From Pectinophora gossypiella (Eukaryota; Arthropoda; Insecta; Lepidoptera; Gelechiidae), in assembly GCF_024362695.1 (NCBI RefSeq), contig NC_065413.1, forward strand, positions 16,403,511 to 16,467,510: a DNA stretch of 64,000 nucleotides. Direction: 5' to 3'. This document shows positions 32,797 to 42,200 of the stretch, piece after piece. The notes beneath the pieces were generated by a model, which was given only the letters and a program-made list of their open reading frames with translations, had not been told where the DNA came from and did no database searches. Within the stretch, counting starts at the first letter, position 1, and every line of letters starts with the position of its first letter. The position numbers and the translations under genes were made by a program.

Positions 32797-33047
32797 TATA
32801 ATTACTTTACTGCTGAGCACGAGAACCGGAGAGGAAATATGATTGGCCACCTGATACGACACGATTCATTTATAACAAACATTATAGAAGGAAAAATTGA
32901 AGGGAAGAGAGGAAGGGGTAGACCTAGGATAATATTTATGAAACAAATAAAAGAGAAGGTGCAGGTCGTGTCGTATCGGGAGGTGAAGGTTTTGGCGGGA
33001 AGAAGAGAGGAATGGCGGTTACTCCACCGACAAGAGCGCAGCTCTTA
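32797..33047 (+). pseudogene. non-LTR retrotransposon ORF2 C-terminal fragment
   Basis: Open frame of about 80 codons ending in TAA at 33046-33048. It encodes GHLIRHDSF, then KRGRGRPR, then MKQIKEKVQVVSY and RQERSS at the end. This is the usual C-terminal tail of RTE-like endonuclease-reverse transcriptase proteins; the catalytic domains are gone. Confidence 0.7.
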
Positions 33048-33103
33048 AATAGAGAGAGACGTGGTAATCATTTGTAATCCAAACATGAATTAAAAAACAA
33101 ATT

Positions 33104-33192
33104 CTAAAATCATTGGTTCAGGCCCAAGGGATTCGAACCTGCGACCTCATAATGAGAGTCAAAGCGTTCTTCCAACTGAACTACCACGGCTA
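33104..33192 (-). mobile_element. SINE family S4 head, minus strand
   Basis: The reverse strand gives GCCGTGGTAGTTCAGTTGG (box A) and AGGTCGCAGGTTCGAATCCC (box B), a tRNA-like head without its body. Tested as a tRNA gene and not accepted, since the stems do not pair convincingly and the same head begins the SINEs at 54601 and 59881. Confidence 0.65.
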
Positions 33193-33382
33193 CCATTTGC
33201 ATTTGTTTGTATTTGCATTTGAAATTTTTATTTCATATATTAATACGAGTAATTCGAGCAACCTGTAGGTAAAGTTTACCTGTAATTACGTATGAGTTCA
33301 AGTTGAATGAATTTGTTCAAGTCAACGATTTATTAGTTAAGGAGAAGCTATTATTCAGCTATGTTAACTGAATGTTTATGTT

Positions 33383-33676
33383 TCATCATCATCATCAGCC
33401 CATTAGCGTCCCCACTGCTGGGGCACGGGCCTTCCCTATGGATGGGTAGGGCGATCGGGCCTTAAACCATCACGCGGGCTCAGTGCGGGTTGATGGTTAT
33501 TAACGACTGCTAATGCAGCCGGGACCAACGGCTTAACGTGCCTTCCGAAGCACGGAGGAGCTCGAGATGAAAACTTTTTTTTTGTGGTCACTCATCCTAT
33601 GACCGGCCTTTGCGAAAGTTGCTTAACTTCAACAATCGCAGACCGAGCGCGTTTACCGCTGCGCCACCGAGCTCCT
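33383..33676 (-). mobile_element. SINE family S3, minus strand, full length
   Basis: Reads ATCATCATCAGCCCATTAGC at the left (reverse tail) and ends CGCTGCGCCACCGAGCTCCT (reverse head). Followed at 33740-33825 by a reverse tail of family N starting TTTTTTCTTTTGACGTG. Confidence 0.8.
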
Positions 33677-33839
33677 CAAATTCAAACTCACAAAGTTGTA
33701 TTCAATGATTTACAGCCTAAGCCGAGATTCGAACCCTTTTTTCTTTTGACGTGATTTCTGTATATTTGTCGCAGATGGCATTAACTACTTGGCCGGACAA
33801 ATGGGGAGCGGTGAGGGCTGGGATCAGGGTCATTGTTTA

Positions 33840-35500
33840 TATTTTTTAAGATTGGGTAAAATTTTTGGTTCACCGCATTTATCTTTGATATTAACTGGAT
33901 CCGGTTTCGCCTGGTAGGTACAGTTTTTATCTTAAGTCTTAGAGATACGCAGATCATAACAATAAATATGTACGGCTAGCAAATTCCTTCAGTGACTCGG
34001 CATAGAGCGAACTTCTTTATAGCGCCTACTATGTCTTGATTGTAGGTATCATAACTGAAAGTTGAAGGTTGGTGGTAGAGCTGGCATACGAGTAGGAAGA
34101 CCTAGAAGAACGTACAATCAAAGAGCAAAAGTGCAGTCAGTTAGCCCAGCGGATTATTTGTAAACAGTGGTGAAATTATGAACCATTAGTAAAGTTGTCT
34201 AATTGTAAAATTTATATTTTTGTAGGTGGTTTTGATCTATGTCGTTTCTACGTGTAACCAGGAGGTCTTAAGTGCAACCAGTTAATTTGTTACTTTGCAA
34301 GAAACTGATTGGACTTTTGCACCTTAATGTACATTAAAAAATTGGAGATGTCCTTAGAAAAGGTTTAGTAAGATTAACTCTGTACCAGCGTGTGTGTATG
34401 AAATGATTGATGAATGTAGAGGAAGCAAGAGATGTACCCCGGTGGGAAATAGCTGTGTGTTTATGTATGTATATAATGTTAACTCAAAGTCAAAAAAATA
34501 TTTTTTCTTTACATAATAGTATAATAATACAAGTTAATTCACACTCGGCAACATTTTTCAACTCAAAATATTTTCTAGGAAAAAATATTAAGTGCTTTAG
34601 GTACCTAAAAGCTGTGCAATAAAAGCTACTTTACTTCCAAGTGTGTTGAAAATATTTTTTTGCCGAACGCCTCATCCACATAAAACTAATGCAGCTTTTA
34701 ACTACCTGTATAATATCCGAGGAAAAGTAGATAGTAAATAAAACTCAGCACTGGGCCTTAAGTATCGCTCTTAGTATCGTAATGTTGCTTCAAATATTTT
34801 AAATTCCTTTAATTTTAAAACATGACTATCATCAATTTATGAGCCACGTTCTTGTCTGTGTAGCTCCATCCTTGTCTATCAAAGGCCAATTCTTTGACTT
34901 CCTTATAAGACACGACGTTCGCCTTCTCTTTAATCTGTTCCATGTAAGCTCTTCTTGGTCTTCTCCTTTCTCTCTTTTCTTCTATCTTCCCTTCTATGAT
35001 GTTTTTAATAAATTCGTCTTGCCTTATTAAGTGTCCAATTAACTTGTTCTTCTGTTCTCAATAACTCATTATTTCCTTACTCTTATTAGCACTTTTAATT
35101 TTAGAACGTCACGGTAACATTATAAAAAATAAATTTATAAAATATATACCGCTAGTTCACCTATATATTTTGACGTGACAAAGGTCTTCGCCTTAAGCGC
35201 AGTATCACAGGACGAGTCAAGCAATAGTTGTCATTGCGTGAAGATGCCTGTCTTCGTGCAAACGTACCTACTCGCCAAACATCAACTCTATCATACATAC
35301 ATAAACATTCACACATCACACCTGACTCCATTATTACAACATACGCATCTATAAAACATACGTTCCTTTTATAAATTTTAAATATAATTTAAGTAAATAA
35401 ATATTTTAAATGCCTAAATAAATTTAAATAAATATTGACGTCAAAATTAATTAACATTTAAAAGTGCTCTGGTAAATAAATAAATTCAATTAATTATTTA
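33840..35500. other. intergenic DNA with LINE scraps
   Basis: LINE 3' coding scraps at 34060-34160 and 34370-34460 (GGAAGCAAGAGATG block) and a reverse fragment at 34830-35060 (like 23440-23700). The rest is AT-rich and unassigned. The 35160-35500 part may hold the promoter of the CD36-family gene, which is inference from position only. Confidence 0.4.
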
Positions 35501-35559
35501 GGAATATTCAGTGTATTATTCCGTTTAATTGAATTGTCTGTATTGCTTGTAAATAAGTA

Positions 35560-35665
35560 CCTACCTACCTTTGGTCTAAAAATATAATTAATTAAAATAA
35601 AATTGTGGAGTGCAAGTGTGTATCTACTACTAGTGATCAGTGAAGGATTTGAACTTTGTTATTAG
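35560..35665 (+). other. candidate non-coding first exon of the CD36-family gene
   Basis: The sequence ends in a very strong splice donor, ATTAG|GTGAGTAAGT at 35665/35666. It has no useful ORF. Exon 2 of the gene starts at 39237 with in-frame stop codons before the ATG, so an untranslated exon must exist upstream, and this is the best-looking donor found by eye. The left edge is arbitrary. Confidence 0.3.
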
Positions 35666-36005
35666 GTGAGTAAGTGTGATTTTATTATTTGCAGCAGCAG
35701 TTAAAGCAGTATCTGTTCTGAGATTAAAACGAAATTATTCTATTAAATAAATGTTGAATAAAAAAAACATTAAGTAGGTATTTTTTCGTTTACCAATTTT
35801 TGTAACTAGGTACAAAAAATATGCATTTGTACCTATTCCGATAATTCTTGAGCCTTGTCTACCCCAATAGAATTACTTGGCGTGAGTTGATGAATAGTTA
35901 GAATTTATAGTAAGTAGTTTGTAAACAGTGACTTGCTATCCGTCGAAAGCAAATTAATAGAATATGCGAACATAAAAATATATGCACGTTGCTTGATCAA
36001 TTATA

Positions 36006-36505
36006 CAGGATGTTAGTGACATCGTAACAAATGAGAATCCATCGTAATAAATCCGTCGCAAAATTCATGTTTGTTTTTCTGTTTTTTAAATTCTTGATAT
36101 TTATATAATACTTTTGATAGTAACTCAGAATAATGAGCTGAAATACCCCCCTGAGTATTCGTAACGACGTCTGATTCGACATCTGTGCATATGGGTGTTA
36201 GTGACACCATAACAAATACTGAGGGGGATGATTCAGACCATGATCCTGAGTCGATATCAGTGGAATTTCCTGTCACAAAATTCATGAAAATGTGTTTTTT
36301 TTAATTATTTTCAGTTTCATACTTTTATATCGTTTTAGTAGTCGTTACATGAGTCATGTCAGGGGCCTTTGGCGGCTCAATAATAACCTTGACACCGGGG
36401 TTGATTAGGTTGGTACCTCACAACCCACACGATAGAAGAAGAAGATTTTTATATCAACTTAGAATCATGGTCTGAATCACCTCAATCGATGTCGCTGACA
36501 CCCTG
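36006..36505. mobile_element. family C MITEs, one interrupted by a SINE fragment
   Basis: A first unit occupies 36006-36175. A second begins at about 36192 (GGGTGTTAGTGACACC) and is broken at 36331, resuming at 36447 and ending with GATGTCGCTGACACCCTGTA. The insert at 36332-36446 is the 3' end of an S1 SINE, flanked by TTTTATATC on both sides. Confidence 0.7.
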
Positions 36506-36580
36506 TATAATTGTATATACGATACTCAAGGCGCACTTGCATAGACCTGACTTAACGTAAATACACTCAAGGATGGGTAA

Positions 36581-36856
36581 GTACGGTCACGAGCATTAAT
36601 ATGTATACACTGTGGTACCATGTCACATTAACTTTTTTGACACATTGAACTGTAAGTCTCACTAAATGTCAAATATGTTAGTGCGACAGAGTCCTAAAGT
36701 GGGTACATTATATTGCTCATGACTGTACACTTTGAAACCGTGTCACATTAACTTTTTTGACAAATTGAACCATAAGTCTCATCTAATGACAAATATGATA
36801 GTGCGAAAGGGTTCTAAAGTGGATACATGATATTGCTCATGACTCATGACTGTACT
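36581..36856. mobile_element. two adjacent family G MITEs
   Basis: 36581-36728 starts GTACGGTCACGAGCA and ends TGCTCATGACTGTAC, clear inverted ends. 36725-36856 is a second, partial copy lacking the left end. A third full copy is at 51676-51824. The inner sequence CACATTAACTTTTTTGACA is conserved among them. Confidence 0.75.
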
Positions 36857-36902
36857 TAAAGGTAACGAAGACGAAGGTGACTGCTGGGGGGCTAAACGGC
36901 CA

Positions 36903-37063
36903 GGGGCCTGTTTAATAAAACTTACAATTGTTAATTACAATGACAATTTGATGTACATTGCGGGGTGTGTGATCACAAATATTTTGCAGCTTCAAATTAG
37001 CTACGTAATGAACACCAAATTTTCGTTGTAATTTACAATTGTAAGTTTTATTAAACAGGCCCC
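36903..37063. mobile_element. 161-bp MITE with 28-bp inverted ends
   Basis: Left GGGGCCTGTTTAATAAAACT and right AGTTTTATTAAACAGGCCCC are mirror images, extended by TACAATTG/CAATTGTA. Single copy in the window. Confidence 0.75.
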
Positions 37064-37086
37064 AGATTGGAGCAGCAGTTTACCCC

Positions 37087-37345
37087 GATACTGACCCCGC
37101 CGGCGTGGTCGACGATTTCCCTCATTCAGCGCTTATCGCTATCGACCCACTAGGGTCGATTAATTCTTTCAAATATTTTTTCCTCTCAGACGCCCTGAGC
37201 AAGTTCGCGCCCAACTGGGCACCCTCAGGCCTGTTGTCTTAAACGTTGTACCGGGTGAGAGCCTTCAGCGCTCCCCATTTGTCCGGCCAAGTAGTTAATG
37301 CCATCTGCGGCAAATCTACAATAAGACACGTCAAAAAAAAGAGCA
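37087..37345 (+). mobile_element. family N retroposed repeat
   Basis: Runs from CCCCGATACTGACCCCGCC to GTCAAAAAAAAGAG. Missing the most 5' part present at 41622-41990. Poly(A) tail at about 37330-37341. Confidence 0.7.
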
Positions 37346-37630
37346 GCAGTTTACCTTGTCTGTATTATTTATGAAATTAAATTAATTCACAACCATTTGT
37401 CGCAATAAAAAAAAATATAATAGAAAAGAAATATTGTTAAAGTTTTGTTGTTTAATTTTGTTGACCATGCGCGCTTATTTTTATATGCGCAAATGTCAAA
37501 TTGCAGTATACTTTTTACACTAATTGCTTTATTATGCCCTTTTTAGACTCCCTATCTGTAGACACCAAATCTAATATTAAATCTTTATCTTCCTGTCAAA
37601 TGTATGTTATATACAAAATATACATACATA

Positions 37631-37863
37631 CTGCTGGGCACAGGCCTCCCCCCAATCAACCGGAGGGGGTATGGAGCATACTCCACCACGCTGCTCCAAT
37701 GCGGGTTGGTGGAGGTGTTTTTACGGCTAATAGCCGGGACCAACGGCTTAACGTGCCCTCCGAAGCACGGAATCATCTTACTTTTCCGGACAATCAGGTG
37801 ATTCGAGCCTGAATAATCCAATTACCAAACAAAGGACAGTCTCACAAAGTGATTTCGACTATG
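37631..37863 (-). mobile_element. SINE family S2, minus strand, head missing
   Basis: Reverse of the element at 62654-62993: tail at the left (GGCACAGGCCTCCCC) and the GACAGTCTCACAAAGTGATTTC block at the right. It ends at the edge of the palindromic element that follows. A similar copy is at 53475-53726. Confidence 0.75.
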
Positions 37864-37865
37864 TA

Positions 37866-38480
37866 AACGTTACGTAGAGTCATGAGCAATATAATGTACC
37901 CACTTTAGGACTCTGTCGCACTAACATATTATAAATATGTATATATATATGTTGGCAACACCAACACGCGCGCGCATGCGCGATACAAAGAGCCAGATGA
38001 CAGGAGCGCCGCGCGCGCGGGACCTCCCACTTCTCGACCGACTCCGCCGCCGCCGCACGCGCGCTTGTTTATTAATTTATCATATAATTATTTCGCTGTA
38101 ATCTAAAGTAATTAAATACATTTTTATACTTGTATTTAGCGTCGTTTAATTTAACTTCAACACACAGTCTACTTAACATTTTGGTCCTAAATGTTAAGTA
38201 GACTGTGTGTTGAAGTTAAATTAAACGACGCTAAATACAAGTATAAAAATGTATTTAATTACTTTAGATTACAGCGAAATAATTATGTGACGAATTAAAC
38301 AAGCGCGCGTGCGGCGGCGGCGGAGTCGGTCGAGAAGTGGGAGGTCCCGCGCGCGCGGCGCTCCTGTCATCTGGCTCTTTGTATCGCGCATGCGCGCGCG
38401 TGTTGGTGTTGCCAACAATATATATATATATATATATGTATATTATAATATATTATTGCTCATGACTGTACGTAACGTCT
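37866..38480. mobile_element. long palindromic (foldback) element, about 615 bp
   Basis: Arms of roughly 230-245 bases (about 37936-38181 and 38189-38440) are near-perfect reverse complements around the 7-base loop 38182-38188. Each arm has TA repeats at its outer edge, then a GC-rich segment with CGCGCGCATGCGCG, then an AT-rich inner segment. The outside boundaries carry family G ends (TCATGAGCAAT left, ATTGCTCATGACTGTAC right), and 37880-37928 matches the family G end in reverse. So this is a family G-like element with a large palindromic core. The 160-codon open frame over the right arm has no protein-like character. Confidence 0.8.
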
Positions 38481-38800
38481 ACGGCTGTGCCGAGGTTCTT
38501 CTTGCTTTCTCGGCTACACAGGTTGTGAGAAGCTGCAGTGATTTTAGGCTTTTTAGGATGATACGTTTGTCAAAAAATATAATATTTTATGTAAAAATTG
38601 ACAATTCAAAGTTTAACTATGTTACCGAGAGAAAAAAGATATTTTCGAGTTTGAGATACGAAGATGCATTCATAAGACCACGCCTATTTTCTGTTGGGGT
38701 AGGCAGAGACCTCGGAATTTTACTCACCACTTTCCCTTCTTACACTCTTGTCAAATCTTCATACATGCTCGCCGATTTAAAGTACTCTTAACCTGGCCTT
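38475..38800 (+). mobile_element. LINE-type 3' repeats
   Basis: 38475-38665 (GTGCCGAGGTTCTTCTTGC block) recurs at 47435-47600 and in reverse at 62380-62590, where it ends in a TATTTTTGAATTTGAA tail typical of LINE 3' ends. 38690-38790 is a reverse scrap of the fragment type at 43357-43465. Confidence 0.5.
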
Positions 38801-39236
38801 AAATTACTAACATACATACATAAACTCACGCCCGTAATCCCTAATAGGATGGGCAGAGCCAGAAGTAATCAAAGACAACTTGCAGCCACTGTTGATACTA
38901 TGTCGTAAGCTGGATATGATGAACCTTAACCTCTTAACGCCGAGATTTCCAGACACAATAGTTAAACAATGGGTTTTGGATTTTAAAAGAAAATTCGGTC
39001 TTACGACTTTAAGGTGATAAGGGATCAGCATATCGCTCATAATATATTAGTCCATCGTGTTACAAAGGACACAATCGCTCTGTCGGATTTTACGACATGC
39101 CCGGAAAGACAAGTAGCTGAACGTGTTCTATGTTTATTTGCTCCTAGAACAGCACAGAGGCATTGAATTATTAATATACTTATTTAAGTATATTTTTTCA
39201 TTGAATATTAAAATTAATTATATTTTTATCTTCCAG

Positions 39237-39272
39237 ATGATAAGAAGCAGTCGTCATGGGGATTATCACTAA
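39237..39272 (+). CDS. upstream ORF overlapping the CD36-family start codon
   Basis: If exon 2 begins right after the acceptor TTCCAG at 39231-39236, its first three bases are ATG. This opens an 11-codon frame ending in TAA at 39270-39272, in a different frame from, and extending past, the main ATG at 39256. A ribosome starting here would bypass the main start, so it could lower translation. The splice site is predicted by eye. Confidence 0.45.
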   Translation: MIRSSRHGDYH

Positions 39273-42200
39273 CAGAAGAGTCAATCCACTAATTGCCAGT
39301 CGAAGTAAGTACCTACTTACTAATTGTAATTAATAAGCCAGGTCCAGTGGTTGAGCATTGGGCTCACGATTCGGAGGTTCCGAGTTCGATTCCCGGTGGG
39401 GACATATCACAAAAATTACTTTGTGGTCCCTAGTTTGGTTAGCACATTACTGGCTGATCACCAGATTGTCCGAAAGTAAGATGATCCGTGCTTCGGAAGG
39501 CACGTTAAGCCGTTGGTCCCGGTTACTGCTTACTGATGTAGGTAAGTAGTCGTTTATGATGTTTATGCCATGTCAGGGGCCTTTGGTGGCTCAATAGTAA
39601 CCCTGACACCAGGTTGATGAGGTTGGTACTCCACCTCACAAACCACACGATAATAGAAGAATTATAACTAGGTATTGACCACTAAACCCGAGTTCGATTC
39701 TCAACTAATCATATTTTATCTGCATTGGTATCTAACAGGCACTCTTATATTATTTTGAATCCGATTTTCATATCATTTACTGACAAACATTAGCCTTTAT
39801 TAAAAAAATAATCAAGGTATGTGTACATGTAGATAAACGACTCGTAAGGGTATGGGTTGAAATTCTCAATAAATCTATAAATAATATATAATAATTACAT
39901 AATTCATTCACTAGGTGAAAACCAGGGGGGTTCAAAGGGCCACATCGAAGCAATTCATCTAAAAATCAATATTGCAATTTGACATTTGCGCATATAAAAG
40001 TAAGTGCTCAACAGATCTGACCCGTGTGAACTTTTTTGTAGAGTCGATATTACACATATTATTTATTTATTTATTCATAAAACTATATTTTAAAATTACA
40101 GTACTTGATAAATTACCAATGCGGTAAAAGGCTCAAAATTACATTTCTGAATACATAATGAAATTAAAGTACATGAAATAAAACCATAATAAAAATTATT
40201 ATAAATGCAATAATAGTATAATAATTATAAATTATTTACATTGAATTCATCCGCAATAATAATAATATAAAAGCAAATAATATTATATTTTTGTCAAGTG
40301 ACACAGCACTGCTTCCGCAAACTTCGCATTGAACAGCCAAATATTATGTTAGTTTGTAAATTATATTATGAAGATTGATCGTACATTATTAATAGCGTGA
40401 GACTAAGATACGCACCTTGTGAAACATTTTATGCTTTAAATGCGAAATTTTATACTTGTGTAAAAAAGTTGTTTGACGAGTAAAACAATGTTTTTAATTG
40501 CTGTCTATCTTTTTATTACTATTTTAGTTTACTTATTAATTAATTTTATATTTTTTACGTCATTCCGTGGTTAGTATGTCAAAGGCTTTGTTTGAATATA
40601 TTTCTTATTATATCCTATAACCAAAGGCTTGTGTATACACATTGCTACCTTGGTAATATATTTTACATGTAGTGTGTTCATACAAGGTTAGAGTATTTTC
40701 TATTCCATTTTTTTCGAATCTATAATTTTATTAATTAATGGATAGTATTTAACCGTATATCAAAATTATTCCCATTATTTTCACCAAATTATACCTTTGT
40801 TCCACCTAAAATACTAATTGTGCACCGAAATATTCTAACTAAAATAGCTCGTAACGAGCACCTATATATTAACTGCTGCATACTTGTAAAAATTAAATGT
40901 CTTTAATATTACAGGAACACCTAATATTTTAGCTTCAAATCAAACAATGTACTTCTAAGTATACTCTAATCGGGCACAAATGAAATATTAATGAACTTTT
41001 ATTTTCAAAATTATTTTCCTTAATTAAATACATTGTAGTGTCACAGATACGAATGCCAGCTCGGGGTCTAAATGATAATTTTTTTCTCACTTTTCTTCAC
41101 TATAGTAAAATTATGTCAATAGCTACGGCTAGTCATCATCATCATCATCAGCCCATTAACGTCCCCACTGCTGGGGCACGGGCCTTCCCTATGGATGGAT
41201 AGGGAGATCGGGCCTTAAACCACCACGCGGCCCCAGTGTGGATTGATAGTTATTAACGACTGCTAATGCAGCCGGGACCAACGGCTTAACGTGCCTTCCG
41301 AAGCACGGAGGAGCTCGAGATGAAAACTTTTTTTTTTGTGGTCACCCATCCTATGACCGGCCTTTGCGAAAGTTGCTTAACTTCAACAATCGCAGACCGA
41401 GCGCGTTACGGCTAGTATCACAGTCTTATTTCATCAATCTATGTTAAAAATATTACTTTTTCAGAATATCATATTAATGTCTGTCTGTGTGCATCATCAT
41501 CATCAATTTAAGAGCCAACGCTCTTGTCGGTGTAGCATTTGAAATACTCTCCATGCTACTTTTTTAGGGAAAAAAATGGGGCAGTGGTTTCCCTCTTGCC
41601 TTGCCCGCCGCCGTCTGTGTACTTTTTTTTTTGACGTGACTTATTGTAGATTTGCCGCAGATGGCATTAACTACTTGGCCGGACAAATGGGGAGCGCTGA
41701 AGGCTCTCACCCGATACAACGTTTAAGACAACAGGCCTGAGGGTACCCAGTTGGGCGCGAACCTCGGCTCAGGGCGTCGTCTGTGAGGAAAAATATTTGA
41801 AAGAATTAATCGACCCTAGCGGGTCGATAGCGATAAGCGCTGAATGAGGGAAATCGTCGACCACGCTGGCGGGGTCGGTATCGGGGTCCTGAAGTGTTTG
41901 GTGTCGCGAGCTGATTGGCTGCCTCTATGGCTAGAGTAATAGGGTCATCGGGATCGTATGTACGTCTGTGTACATAAACTAATAATATTGTGGTATATTT
42001 ACAGAAAAGATCCTGGCATTGGCGACCTTAGGAATGATATGTCTGATGATGCCAGTAATCATGAAGATCGTAGATCCCGTACAAGTCATAGCTAGATATG
42101 TAAGTATATGTACTTCGTACTTCTTTTTGTAATCTTCACAGGTAACGCAACGAGGAAATCACCTAGGCCGCTGTGTCAAGGCTTTTACATTGATTTCCTA

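Noticed and set aside
33104..33192. tRNA gene on the minus strand
   Set aside because: Good box B (GGTTCGAATCCC), but it is the head of SINE family S4, seen with its full body at 59881-60230.
38309..38791. 160-codon open frame starting with Arg/Ser-rich sequence
   Set aside because: It reads through one arm of the palindrome and then a LINE-type tail. The Arg-rich start is the CG-rich arm translated; no protein-like features.
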